Source of the DNA: Sphingomonas sp. IC-56
GTDB taxonomy: Bacteria; Pseudomonadota; Alphaproteobacteria; Sphingomonadales; Sphingomonadaceae
Direction of reading: 5' to 3'
Assembly: GCF_021043375.1 (NCBI RefSeq)
Contig: NZ_JAJNDV010000008.1
Coordinates: forward strand, 75,473-139,472
DNA length: 64,000 nt
In this document: positions 47,187 to 54,742 of the stretch, one piece after another
Numbering within the stretch: the first letter of the stretch is position 1
How the letters are laid out: each line of letters starts with the position of its first letter
The notes under the pieces: model-generated
The model's database searches: none
Seen by the model: only the letters and a program-made list of their open reading frames with translations
Told to the model about the DNA's origin: nothing
Position numbers and translations under genes: made by a program

Positions 47187-47786
47187 TCAGACCAGGCCTT
47201 CGCCCACACCCACCACCATCAGCAGCACGATCGCCACCGCCAGCATCGCCACGTTCGCGCGCCGCCCCTTCACCTTGAGCAGCGCGGTCAGCAGCGCCAC
47301 CAGGCACAGCCCGCCGCCGCCGACCAGCCATTCTGCGGCCTCGCTCATCGCCAGTTCCGCCTCGGGCGACGGCTTGACGATCTCCAGCGCGATCTGCCCG
47401 ATCCAGCTTCCGACGTTCGCGATCAGCAGTCCGGCGATCACCAGCCGGTTCTGCTTGTCGTACCAGTCGTCGAAATCGGGCCATTGCTCGGGCTCGTCAG
47501 GAAAAATCAAAGTCGCGGCCAGGTAATAGATGCCGACGATCCCCAGCACGGCGACCAGCGTCAGGTAATCCGCGCCGATCTGGTTGCGCGCCTCCCACGC
47601 CACCAGCCAGAAGCTCATCAGGTCGAGCACGACCAGCAGGCCCAGCAGCGGTGTCAGCCAGCCGATCCGCACCGGCCGGTTGCCGCGCTTGCGCTTCAGC
47701 GCCCGCGAGAACCCACCCAGCACCTCGGCCACCGCCAGCCCCAGCAGCAGCCCGAACACCGCGAACACCAGCTCAAATGCAGACAT
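47187..47786 (-). CDS. hypothetical integral membrane protein
   Basis: 199 aa from ATG 47786, the first Met of a hydrophobic start (MSAFELVFAVFGLLLGLAVAEV); a longer frame upstream is basic and not coding-like. Five to six membrane helices, with an acidic loop WPDFDDWYDKQNR between helices 3 and 4. Sequences of this type occur in sphingomonads without assigned function. It converges with the broken cupin gene nine bases away. Confidence 0.7.
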   Translation of the reverse strand: MSAFELVFAVFGLLLGLAVAEVLGGFSRALKRKRGNRPVRIGWLTPLLGLLVVLDLMSFWLVAWEARNQIGADYLTLVAVLGIVGIYYLAATLIFPDEPEQWPDFDDWYDKQNRLVIAGLLIANVGSWIGQIALEIVKPSPEAELAMSEAAEWLVGGGGLCLVALLTALLKVKGRRANVAMLAVAIVLLMVVGVGEGLV

Positions 47787-48185
47787 CGCCTTCCCCCTCG
47801 GCCCCACTCCCCAGCAGGTAAGCAGCTTCTCCCCCGCCCCGGCATAAAGCAAGCATGTCGCTACGCCCGGGCACTGGCTGCCGCGCGGCCTTGCAATGTA
47901 GGATTTGGCCTGCTTTGCTCGCGCGGTGACCTTTCCGGCCAGCCAAATCGAATGGGCTCGGGCGCCTGAAAAAGGTGCGTTTGGCCTAAACTTTTCTAAA
48001 CTTCCAAGCGGTCTGGCCCGCTTCCGGGCGGCGCACTTGTAATTCTTTGGCAAGCGCCCATATGTAGTGCGCTTCAGTCGCAATTGACGGTCTTCGGCGC
48101 TTTGCGGCCCTTCTTCCTTCTCTCTGCCTTGCAGCACGAGGTTCGTCCAAAATCGGGCGCGCCGACCACAGAAGGAATATTTTCC
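47787..48185 (+). other. long upstream region of cspA
   Basis: About 400 bases without a supported gene. It should hold the promoter and leader of cspA on the plus strand and the promoter of the membrane gene on the minus strand. A TTGTAA and TATGTA pair about 18 bases apart near 48037-48066 is a weak promoter candidate. Cold-shock mRNAs usually carry a long structured leader, which would fit the spacing. Confidence 0.4.
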
Positions 48186-48401
48186 ATGAGCAGCAACATC
48201 GGCACCGTTAAGTTCTTCGACGCCACCAAGGGTTATGGCTTCATCGCCCCCGACAATGGCGGCCAGGACGCTTTCGTGCACATCAGCGCCGTCGAGCGTT
48301 CGGGCATGGGCACGCTGAACCAGAACCAGCGCGTCAGCTATGACCTTGAGAACGACAAGCGCGGCCGCGCATCGGCCGTGAACATCGACGCCGCCGAATA
48401 A
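48186..48401 (+). CDS. cspA: cold-shock protein
   Basis: 71 aa OB-fold single-strand nucleic-acid binder. RNP1 is KGYGFIAPD and RNP2 is DAFVHISAV, preceded by GTVKFFDATK. It melts RNA structure at low temperature or during growth changes. The upstream 400-base region and downstream palindrome isolate it, and it is followed by three small same-strand genes, two with a shared motif. Confidence 0.96.
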   Translation: MSSNIGTVKFFDATKGYGFIAPDNGGQDAFVHISAVERSGMGTLNQNQRVSYDLENDKRGRASAVNIDAAE

Positions 48402-48416
48402 TCCTTCCCTCTGTCC

Positions 48417-48443
48417 GGCGCGCCTCGTTTCGCGGGGCGCGCC
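48417..48443 (+). terminator. terminator-like palindrome after cspA
   Basis: GGCGCGCC at 48417-48424 and again at 48436-48443 (self-complementary) flank TCG-TTT-CGCGG, giving a stable hairpin followed by ATTCT. It is placed 16 bases after the cspA stop. Confidence 0.6.
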
Positions 48444-48473
48444 ATTCTAACCTCACCGACGGGAGCTTCACTT

Positions 48474-48662
48474 ATGGGTAACCAACCCGATTATCGCGGT
48501 CAGGCCGCCAAGTGCCGCGCCGACGCCGATGCTTCCACGCTCGACAATGTCCGCGACCGCAATCTGCGCGCGGAGGCCGCATGGCTTGAAATGGCCCAGC
48601 GCCAGGACCGTGTGAGCGCGTCGCGCCGTGAACGTGAGGCACCCTTACAGGAAATTGCATGA
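48474..48662 (+). CDS. small hydrophilic helical protein
   Basis: 62 aa: MGNQPDYRGQAAKCRADADA, then DNVRDRNLRAEAAWLEMAQR and a charged end. This is a pattern I know from short proteobacterial proteins that begin YR..A..CR..A and contain AEAWL.MA, with no function assigned. Likely a helical hairpin. Its stop overlaps the next ATG by four bases (ATGA, 48659-48662). Confidence 0.72.
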   Translation: MGNQPDYRGQAAKCRADADASTLDNVRDRNLRAEAAWLEMAQRQDRVSASRREREAPLQEIA

Positions 48663-48778
48663 ATTTGATTGATACCGTTCCCGCTACCCAGACTGCGCGC
48701 CGCACCCGGCGCACCCTGACTCCGATCTTCTGCCCGCGCGAAACCGCCCGGGCTGCCGTGCGCGAAGTGCTCGGCTGA
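48659..48778 (+). CDS. microprotein 1 with C-terminal CPRETARAAVREVLG motif
   Basis: A 39-codon frame: MNLIDTVPATQTARRTRRTL, TPIF, then residues 25-39 CPRETARAAVREVLG. The last 15 residues match those of a second microprotein at 49006-49158 at 14 of 15 positions, while the N-terminal parts differ. Across those codons five differences are silent and one changes the residue, which speaks for selection on the peptide. It is translated through an ATGA overlap with the upstream gene. Function unknown; a conserved Cys, arginine-rich amphipathic helix end suggests a binding peptide. Confidence 0.75.
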   Translation: MNLIDTVPATQTARRTRRTLTPIFCPRETARAAVREVLG

Positions 48779-49005
48779 GCGCGCGACCCGCTGGAACTGC
48801 ACAGTCTTGCAGATCGCGGGTCCGCTCTCCATCTACCCATCAGCGTGCCGGCACGTTCCCACGGGAACCTTCGCGCCCTTCAACACTTCCGACTTTAGAC
48901 AAAGGGGCTGGCGGACCGCCGGTCCATCTCCCCCTGCGTCGCCATTCGGAAGATGGCCGCCGCGCGAAAGCGGCGGCGCATTCGTCAACGCAAAACAGGA
49001 AAACG

Positions 49006-49158
49006 ATGAACTTCTTTACCAACATTCACGAAATGCAGATTACCCGTAGCAACAACCACTCGTTCTCGGCCTTCGTGCCGATGCATCGCCGCCTCTTCCC
49101 GATTGAACCCTGCCCGCGCGAAGTCGCGCGCGCCGCGGTCCGCGAAGTGCTCGGCTAA
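49006..49158 (+). CDS. microprotein 2 with C-terminal CPREVARAAVREVLG motif
   Basis: A 50-codon frame with AGGA five bases before the ATG: MNFFTNIHEMQITRSNNHSF, SAFVPMHRRLFPIEP, then residues 36-50 CPREVARAAVREVLG. It shares the C-terminal motif with microprotein 1. The 227 bases between the two contain two perfect palindromes (GTTCCC-AC-GGGAAC at 48855-48868 and GCCGCCGC/GCGGCGGC at 48956-48977) and no gene. A terminator follows the stop. The pair looks like a new small family expressed next to cspA. Confidence 0.75.
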   Translation: MNFFTNIHEMQITRSNNHSFSAFVPMHRRLFPIEPCPREVARAAVREVLG

Positions 49159-49185
49159 GCCCCAGGCGGGCGTTTCGGGGCGCTT
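49159..49185 (+). terminator. terminator after microprotein 2
   Basis: GCCCC (49159-49163) and GGGGC (49177-49181) with an inner GC-rich loop, then GCTTTT. It starts directly at the stop codon of the microprotein gene. Confidence 0.6.
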
Positions 49186-49230
49186 TTATCAGCGACCGAT
49201 CCGCCCGCGCTCAGGCCTGATTTCTTCAGG

Positions 49231-49255
49231 GGAACACCACCCCAGCCTGCCCGTT
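49231..49255 (+). promoter_or_regulatory. EcfG promoter of the 49290 gene
   Basis: GGAAC (49231-49235), 16-base spacer, CGTT (49252-49255): a perfect match to the alphaproteobacterial general stress consensus, 34 bases before the ATG. Confidence 0.8.
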
Positions 49256-49289
49256 AAGCCAGCAACCCCAATCATGACGGGATTGCACC

Positions 49290-49793
49290 ATGGCAGCCAA
49301 GACTCCCCCCAAGCGCGAACCCCGCGCGAATGACAACGGCGACACCTCCGGCACGCTCTCCAAACAAGTCGCGGCGAACAAACCCAGCGGCCGTTCGCTG
49401 GCAATCGGTACGCTGTCGGCAGGTGCCGTGATCGGCGCCGTCGTCGCCGCGTTGTTCGGCGCAAAGAAGCTGAGCAAGCGCAGCTACACCGACGGCCAGC
49501 CGCTCGCCCCGGGCGCCCAGCCCGACCCGGCGCCCACCCCCGCCGAAGGTCCCGCCGCCGCGCAGGCCGCCCCGACAGCCGGCTCGGCCGAGCATGTCCC
49601 CACCGACCTGATGGGCGACAAGCATCCCGGCTTTGAGGACCGCGCCGTCGATGCCTTCCGTCCCGATCCCACCGCGCCGATCCCCGTTGGCGAGCGCGAC
49701 GCCTTTCGCCCAGCGCTCGCTGGTGCATCGGCCCCGACGCTCGTTTCCGGCCAGGCGCAGGAAAACGAACGCCTCAACGCCACGCCGTCCTGA
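49290..49793 (+). CDS. single-pass membrane protein of unknown function, EcfG-type promoter
   Basis: 167 aa: basic disordered N-terminus (MAAKTPPKREPRANDNGD), one glycine/alanine-rich membrane helix (about 36-57, SLAIGTLSAGAVIGAVVAALFG), then a long Pro/Ala-rich tail with PTDLMGDKHPGFEDRAVDAFRPDPTAPIPVGERDAFRPAL, in which a DAFRP unit occurs twice. Its promoter is a perfect EcfG site. DUF3597 follows 19 bases on and is probably in the same transcript. Confidence 0.72.
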   Translation: MAAKTPPKREPRANDNGDTSGTLSKQVAANKPSGRSLAIGTLSAGAVIGAVVAALFGAKKLSKRSYTDGQPLAPGAQPDPAPTPAEGPAAAQAAPTAGSAEHVPTDLMGDKHPGFEDRAVDAFRPDPTAPIPVGERDAFRPALAGASAPTLVSGQAQENERLNATPS

Positions 49794-49812
49794 TCAGCAA
49801 GGAAACACGACA

Positions 49813-50277
49813 ATGAGCATCTTCGGCAAGATCAAGGACGCGATCTTCGGCAAGGGCGGCGGCCCCTTTGGCGACAATTATCTCGGCCACAGCAACAACC
49901 GCCGCGACACACCTGCGCCTGCCCCCCAGGCTCCGGCGGCGACTCCGGCGCCCCAAACACCGTCCGCCCCCCAGGCCCAACAGCCGGCACCCGCTGCGCC
50001 GGCCCAGCCGCAGCAGCCGGTGGATGTCGAGCAGGTACTGACCGGTATCGCCGCGAGCAAGGGCAATCCCGCTCTCAACTGGCGCACGTCGATCGTCGAC
50101 CTGATGAAGTTGCTCGACCTGGACTCCAGCCTCGACAACCGCAAGGAACTGGCGACTGAGCTCGGCTATACGGGCGAAAAGAACGGCTCGGCGGAGATGA
50201 ACATCTGGCTCCACAAGGCCGTGATGCAGCAGCTCGAGAAGAGCGGCGGCAAGGTTCCGGCCTCGCTGAAGGACTGA
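49813..50277 (+). CDS. DUF3597 family protein
   Basis: 154 aa from ATG 49813. The start MSIFGKIKDAIFGKG is typical; a Pro/Ala/Gln linker follows (about 35-70); the C-terminal domain VDVEQVLTGIAASKGNPALNWRTSIVDLMKLLDLDSSLDNRKELATELGYTG is the DUF3597 core. The function is not known; some structural data place the family near peptidoglycan-binding or stress proteins. Three bases separate it from the next gene. Confidence 0.87.
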   Translation: MSIFGKIKDAIFGKGGGPFGDNYLGHSNNRRDTPAPAPQAPAATPAPQTPSAPQAQQPAPAAPAQPQQPVDVEQVLTGIAASKGNPALNWRTSIVDLMKLLDLDSSLDNRKELATELGYTGEKNGSAEMNIWLHKAVMQQLEKSGGKVPASLKD

Positions 50278-50280
50278 GCC

Positions 50281-50751
50281 ATGGCAGTCGACTACACGCA
50301 GCTGTCGAAAGGGCTAGGTTGGTTTTCCCTGGCGCTCGGCGCGGCTGAATTGCTGGCACCCCGCAAGATCACCCAGGCGCTCGACGCCGAGGGTAACGAG
50401 CGGCTGGTAAAGGCATTTGGCGCGCGGGAGATCGCCGCTGGCCTCGCCATTCTCGGTGCGCCCGCGCATACAGAGCGGGTCGGCTCGCGGGTGGCGGGGG
50501 ATGCGTTGGACCTTGGCGCCCTCGCGCTCGCCGCACGCAACTCCCCGCGCAACCCTTGGGTATGGGGAGCGATAGGCTTCGTCGTCGGCGCAACGGTCGC
50601 CGATGTGCTGGTGACACGAGGTCTGAAACAGGTGCCCACGCTGGACGACATGGATCCCGCCAAAGCACCGCCGCCGCGTGCCGGCTCAGGCAAGGCAACC
50701 TCTCCAGAGCCTGCCCATACTGCCAGCGGAACGCCACCGGTCGTCGCGTGA
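50281..50751 (+). CDS. membrane protein of unknown function (cyclase/dehydrase-neighbour type)
   Basis: 156 aa. Two amphipathic-to-hydrophobic segments (about 10-26, LGWFSLALGAAELLAP, and 55-66) and a clear membrane helix at 92-110 (VWGAIGFVVGATVADVLV), then a disordered tail. The opening KGLGWFSLALGAAELLAPRK resembles proteins found beside polyketide-cyclase-like genes in general stress clusters. It follows DUF3597 by three bases. Confidence 0.7.
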   Translation: MAVDYTQLSKGLGWFSLALGAAELLAPRKITQALDAEGNERLVKAFGAREIAAGLAILGAPAHTERVGSRVAGDALDLGALALAARNSPRNPWVWGAIGFVVGATVADVLVTRGLKQVPTLDDMDPAKAPPPRAGSGKATSPEPAHTASGTPPVVA

Positions 50752-50812
50752 TCGCAACCTTCGCGGATGCTCGGGCATTGCCTGTGTATCCGACAACCTA
50801 GGGAGATCACGA

Positions 50813-51229
50813 TTGCGTACCCTGATGCTCGGCGCTTTGGCAGCTGCCGCTGGCCTCAGCGCCTGCACAGACACCGGCTATGGCACCGGCTTTGGCGGCG
50901 GAGGTTACCGTAGCTATGACTGGAACCGGCCGGACCCGTCCTATGGGGACTATTATGCCGATCGCTATTACCGCGGAGGCAACTACCGCGAGCGCCGCCT
51001 GTCGCGGAACGACCGCGTCTATCGTGGGCAGAATGGCCAATATTATTGTCGCCGCTCGGACGGCACCACTGGCCTGATCGTCGGCGGCATTGCGGGCAGC
51101 GTGCTCGGCAATATCATCGCGCCTGGACGTTCCGAAACCCTCGGCACGCTTCTCGGTGCCGCTGCCGGCGCAGTTGCTGGCCGTGAGATCGAGCGGAACC
51201 AGGATCGTAACCAGGTTCGCTGCCGCTGA
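50813..51229 (+). CDS. glycine-zipper (17 kDa antigen-like) lipoprotein
   Basis: 138 aa from a TTG start at 50813 with GGGAG eight bases before; the paralogue at 52250 shows the same MR(T/N)LML opening behind CTAGGGAG, which supports TTG. Lipobox LSACT. A Tyr/Gly/Arg-rich middle precedes CRRSDGTTGLIVGGIAGSVLGNIIAPG, the glycine-zipper 2TM unit, and the end is IERNQDRNQVRCR. Such proteins sit in the outer membrane and are linked to envelope stress. Confidence 0.83.
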   Translation: MRTLMLGALAAAAGLSACTDTGYGTGFGGGGYRSYDWNRPDPSYGDYYADRYYRGGNYRERRLSRNDRVYRGQNGQYYCRRSDGTTGLIVGGIAGSVLGNIIAPGRSETLGTLLGAAAGAVAGREIERNQDRNQVRCR

Positions 51230-51281
51230 CCCGGCACTTCCCGCCGCTTCCAAGCGGGCGGCGCAAACGGAGAATATGCGT

Positions 51282-51710
51282 ATGACAACCCGCACCGCAA
51301 CCGCCCGCTACGAAGGCTTCGGCAAGGAAGGCAACGGCCAGCTTACCGCGCCTTCGGGCGTGCTCGATGCGACGCCCTATGGCTTCAACACGCGCTTTGG
51401 CGATGAGAAGGGCACCAACCCGGAAGAGCTGATCGCCGCGGCGCATGCCGGCTGCTTCACCATGGCGCTCAGCTTCGCGCTCGCCAAGGCTGGGTTCAGC
51501 GACGGCAGTCTGGAAACCAAGGCGGCGGTGAAGCTGGAGCAGGATGGCGAGGGCGGGTTCACGATCACGCGTTCCGACCTGACGCTGACTGCCTCAGTGC
51601 CCGGCATTTCCGCGGAGCAGTTCGAAGCGCTGGCCCGCAGCGCGGAGCAAAATTGCCCGGTGTCCAAGCTGCTGAAGGCCGAGATCAACCTGGACTATAC
51701 TTTAGCCTGA
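51282..51710 (+). CDS. osmC: OsmC-family peroxiredoxin
   Basis: 142 aa. OsmC/Ohr fold with two catalytic cysteines: the first in AAAHAGCFTMALS, the second in EQNCPVSKLL, and an N-terminal RTATARYEGFGKEG strand. It reduces organic hydroperoxides using a thiol partner. An ATG at 51276 is also possible (two residues longer); the second is better spaced from GGAG. OsmC is typical of stationary-phase and osmotic stress. Its end overlaps the convergent cupin gene by 16 bases. Confidence 0.92.
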   Translation: MTTRTATARYEGFGKEGNGQLTAPSGVLDATPYGFNTRFGDEKGTNPEELIAAAHAGCFTMALSFALAKAGFSDGSLETKAAVKLEQDGEGGFTITRSDLTLTASVPGISAEQFEALARSAEQNCPVSKLLKAEINLDYTLA

Positions 51711-52141
51711 GCATCATCCGCGCCCGGAGCCCATCCGGGCGCGGCCAGTTCGAAGCCGGAGAATTCAAAACCGGGTACGACCACGCAAGTGAGCAGCGCC
51801 CATCCCTCGCACGCAGTCGCAGCTTGCCACGTGCCGTTCGGCACCCGCGCTTGCGGCGACTGACCGCCAAGCACGTTGCCCCCGAGCACCACCGTTTTCG
51901 TGATTGCCGCATCATCACCGATGTGGAGTTTCAGCGGCGCTCCGGCATGCCACAACCAAAGCTCGTCAGCATCGACGCGGTGCCAATGCGACCGCTCGCC
52001 TCCTTCCAGCAGAAAGTGGATCGCCGTTCCCGCCGCGCGTTCTCCTTCAGCCGCCTCGGCCCGCCACGTTTCCCGGTACCAGCCACCTTCTGGATGCGGA
52101 GCCAAGCCGAGTTTTTCGATGATCGCCTGTGCTTCGCTCAC
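51695..52141 (-). CDS. cupin-superfamily DUF985 protein
   Basis: 148 aa starting at a GTG (52141) that has GGAGG five to nine bases before it; a longer frame would run beyond. The signature LGLAPHPEGGWYRETWRA is the DUF985 (cupin_5) start, and HWHRVDADELWLWHAGAPL and PNGTWQAA complete the barrel. Function unknown; proteins of the family bind a metal in the barrel. It overlaps osmC at its 3' end. Confidence 0.87.
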   Translation of the reverse strand: MSEAQAIIEKLGLAPHPEGGWYRETWRAEAAEGERAAGTAIHFLLEGGERSHWHRVDADELWLWHAGAPLKLHIGDDAAITKTVVLGGNVLGGQSPQARVPNGTWQAATACEGWALLTCVVVPGFEFSGFELAAPGWAPGADDAQAKV

Positions 52142-52249
52142 CCTAACCTCCGATGACCGTCCTGTAGTTCTGGGTTCATGAAACCGGCGGTACAGGCGGG
52201 ACGTTTCGTTACCAGTTCCAAATGATGAATGATCTAGGGAGTAGTTCAA

Positions 52250-52591
52250 ATGCGTAATCTGATGCTCGCCGCTGGCGCACTGTCGCTGCTGGCCCCCGTT
52301 TCGATGGCGCTGCCGACCGCGAAGGCAGAAGCCAAGTCGTACAGCTACAAGGACGATCAGCGCCGCTCGCGCTATCGGGAATGGCGCGGTCGTGACGGCC
52401 GGACCTATTGCAAGAAGTCGAACGGCACCACCGGCCTGGTGGTCGGCGGCATCGGCGGCGCGCTGGTGGGCCGGACGATCGATACCCGGGGCGACCGCAC
52501 TGGCGGCACCGTACTCGGCGCTGTTGCAGGCGCACTGGCCGGCCGTGAGATCGACCGCGCCAACAGCAACAATCGCCGTCGCTGCCGCTAA
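52250..52591 (+). CDS. glycine-zipper 2TM protein, paralogue of the 50813 gene
   Basis: 113 aa with signal peptide (MRNLMLAAGALSLLAPVSMA), a Lys/Arg/Tyr-rich middle and CKKSNGTTGLVVGGIGGALVG, the glycine-zipper unit, ending NSNNRRRCR. It shares the pattern YC-(R/K)-(R/K)-S-(D/N)-GTTGL(I/V)VGGI with the 50813 product; the two flank osmC and the DUF985 gene. Here the signal lacks a lipobox Cys, so it is probably not a lipoprotein. Confidence 0.83.
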   Translation: MRNLMLAAGALSLLAPVSMALPTAKAEAKSYSYKDDQRRSRYREWRGRDGRTYCKKSNGTTGLVVGGIGGALVGRTIDTRGDRTGGTVLGAVAGALAGREIDRANSNNRRRCR

Positions 52592-52649
52592 GGCTGGCTG
52601 ACCGCACGCGGAGCATGGAGTTAACGCTTAGGCGCGTATAAGCGCCGCC

Positions 52650-53834
52650 ATGCTCCAAGTGCTGGTCCTTTCCACACTCTTCCCTGACGCGACCCGGCCG
52701 AACTTCGGCATCTTCGTCGAACGTCAAACGCAGGCGCTTGCCGCCCGAGACAATGTCGAAATCAGGGTAGTCGCGCCACGCGGCATTCCGCCTTGGCCTC
52801 TTTCCCTGCTCGACCGCTATGCCCTCCTCGCCGCGCTTCCCGATCACGAAACCTGGAACGGGTTGCAGGTAGATCGACCGGCCTTTCTGAACCTTCCGGG
52901 CACCGGCGGCCGTTTCCATGCCGCAGCGCTCACTCGAGCCGTGATTTCCGTTCTGGACCGCATCCGTGGCGAATTCCCGTTCGACGTGCTCGCAGCGGAA
53001 TTCTTCTTCCCTGACGGGGTATCCGCAGTGGCCCTTGGCCAGCGCTATGGCGTACCGGTGTCGATCAAGGCGCGCGGCTCGGATATTCATCGCTGGGCCA
53101 GCAAGCCAGGGGTGGGCCGCCAGATCGTCGGAGCTGGATGCGCCGCCGACGGAATGATCGCTGTATCCGAAGGTCTGCGCGACGACATGGCCGCGCTCGG
53201 CATGCCGCGGGAGCGGATTTCCTGCATTGTCACGGGCGTCGACCTGTCCCGCTTCGCACCCGTGGACCAGATTGCAGCCAAAGCGGCACTGGGCGTGAAG
53301 GGTCCGCTGGTGCTGTCTGTCGGCGCGTTGATCCCGATCAAGGGGCATGAGATCGTGATCGAAGCGGTAGCAGCGCTCCCCGGCGTGACCCTATGGATCG
53401 CGGGCGAGGGCCCTCACCGCCCCATTCTTGCCAGGAAGATCGCTAAGCTCGGCTTGGGAGACCGCGTGCGGCTGCTGGGCGCGGTTCCGCACGACCAGGT
53501 CGCACGGCTGCTTGCCGCTGCCGACATCATGGCACTTGCGTCGGAGCGCGAGGGGCTGGCCAATGCCTGGATAGAGGCACTGGCCAGTGGGACGCCCATT
53601 ATCATCCCCGATGTCGGCGGCGCCCGGCAGGTTGTACGCACGCCCGAGGCCGGCCGCATCGTGCCAAGAACGCCCGCAGCATTTGCTGCGGCAATCCATG
53701 CACTGATTGCATCGCCGCCACCAGCAGCAGCCGTACGAACCACGGTCGAGCCGTTTACCTGGGAAGCGAACAGCCGCAACCTTCACGCCTATTATCAGGC
53801 GTTGATCGACCGCCACCGCGCGACACACGCCTGA
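52650..53834 (+). CDS. GT4 glycosyltransferase
   Basis: 394 aa with the GT-B double Rossmann layout. The N-terminal part opens LVLSTLFPDATRPNFGIFVE; the C-terminal donor domain has VLSVGALIPIKGHEIVIEAVA, WIAGEGPHRP, and the E-x7-E motif SEREGLANAWIEALASGTPII with PDVGG. The acceptor is unknown; relatives transfer hexoses to polysaccharide or lipid. No other glycan genes adjoin, so it is isolated in a stress-gene zone. Confidence 0.9.
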   Translation: MLQVLVLSTLFPDATRPNFGIFVERQTQALAARDNVEIRVVAPRGIPPWPLSLLDRYALLAALPDHETWNGLQVDRPAFLNLPGTGGRFHAAALTRAVISVLDRIRGEFPFDVLAAEFFFPDGVSAVALGQRYGVPVSIKARGSDIHRWASKPGVGRQIVGAGCAADGMIAVSEGLRDDMAALGMPRERISCIVTGVDLSRFAPVDQIAAKAALGVKGPLVLSVGALIPIKGHEIVIEAVAALPGVTLWIAGEGPHRPILARKIAKLGLGDRVRLLGAVPHDQVARLLAAADIMALASEREGLANAWIEALASGTPIIIPDVGGARQVVRTPEAGRIVPRTPAAFAAAIHALIASPPPAAAVRTTVEPFTWEANSRNLHAYYQALIDRHRATHA

Positions 53835-53835
53835 C

Positions 53836-53860
53836 GGAACGCGCGCCTCGCTGCTCCGTT
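53836..53860 (+). promoter_or_regulatory. EcfG promoter of the 53892 gene
   Basis: GGAAC (53836-53840), exactly 16 bases, CGTT (53857-53860), one base after the GT4 stop and 31 bases before the next start. A perfect consensus. Confidence 0.8.
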
Positions 53861-53891
53861 CGACTGAGCGTGGGGGGTGATGGAGGTAGCG

Positions 53892-54092
53892 ATGGAAGAC
53901 GACAGCCGGCCCCAACACGGTGCCGCACCGCGCGGAAGCGATGGCAGCACGCTTGCCGATCAGTTGAACCAGACGACCTCACCGGACGCGGGCGGAACCG
54001 TGTCGGGCTCGCGCGAAGAAGACGCTCGTTCCCGCCCGGGCGAACTCGAGATCGTGTTCGACGCTGAAGAAGACGAGCATGGCGGTCATTGA
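53892..54092 (+). CDS. small acidic hydrophilic protein
   Basis: 66 aa from ATG 53892, with GGAGGT five bases before it, better than the upstream GTG and ATG. Rich in Asp, Glu, Ser and Gly (TSPDAGGTVSGSREEDARSR then LEIVFDAEEDEHGGH), no hydrophobic segment, no family recognised. A perfect EcfG promoter lies upstream, so it is probably a general stress gene. Confidence 0.65.
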   Translation: MEDDSRPQHGAAPRGSDGSTLADQLNQTTSPDAGGTVSGSREEDARSRPGELEIVFDAEEDEHGGH

Positions 54093-54101
54093 TCCGCCGA
54101 C

Positions 54102-54128
54102 GGAACTCACTGCCCCCCTTCTCGCGTT
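54102..54128 (+). promoter_or_regulatory. EcfG-like element before the 54179 gene
   Basis: GGAAC (54102-54106) and CGTT (54125-54128) with an 18-base spacer, one or two bases too long for the consensus. Suggestive because neighbours have perfect sites. Confidence 0.4.
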
Positions 54129-54178
54129 GATCGTGCAAGGTGCGAACACAGATGCCGCTTCGCGGCGTGGAGGATTGA

Positions 54179-54742
54179 ATGGGCAGTAAGAAGAAAAAGG
54201 ACGAGGACCGCACGGCCAAGCCGGCAAAGGCAGCCAAGCCGCCCAAGGCGGAGAAGAGCAAAAGCCTGCTTCCCAAGACGATCAACGGCGCCAAGCTGCC
54301 CAAGGACGTGCGCGAGAAGCTGGCCGATCTGGCCAGGCATCCTGTGGTGGCCGACCTGCTCGCCGCCGGGCTCGTCGCGCTGGCCGCCCGGATCAAGAAC
54401 GAGCCCAAGGTCAAGGAAGGCGCCGCAAAAGCAGTCAGCAACGCGCTGGATGCGGGTGCCGGAACCGGGCAGGACATGGCGCACCTCGCCGCCAACATCG
54501 CCACGGCGGTGGTTACGCCCGTGGTGACACGGATCCGCAATGCCGCCGTCGCGGCGGCTGCGACGCCCGCCGAGGAACCCGAAACCGAGAGTTTCGCTGC
54601 GACGCCCGAAGAAGCAGCACCGGAAGAAGCGGCACGCAGCGGCCAAGCCGGAAGCACCGCTAGCGAAGCCGCCAAGCCACGCGCCACCCGGAGAGCGGCT
54701 CCCAAGCCCGCAGCAGCGCCCCAGGAGACGAACGATGCCTGA
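54179..54742 (+). CDS. Lys/Ala-rich protein of unknown function
   Basis: 187 aa with GGAGG before the ATG. Basic Lys-rich start (MGSKKKKDEDRTAKPAKAAK), a middle part with HPVVADLLAAGLVALAARI and DMAHLAANIATAVVTPVVTRI that could be helical or membrane-associated, and an Ala/Pro/Glu-rich tail. The pattern recalls stress proteins of histone-like or KGG type, but no domain is certain. It overlaps the next gene by eight bases. Confidence 0.65.
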   Translation: MGSKKKKDEDRTAKPAKAAKPPKAEKSKSLLPKTINGAKLPKDVREKLADLARHPVVADLLAAGLVALAARIKNEPKVKEGAAKAVSNALDAGAGTGQDMAHLAANIATAVVTPVVTRIRNAAVAAAATPAEEPETESFAATPEEAAPEEAARSGQAGSTASEAAKPRATRRAAPKPAAAPQETNDA

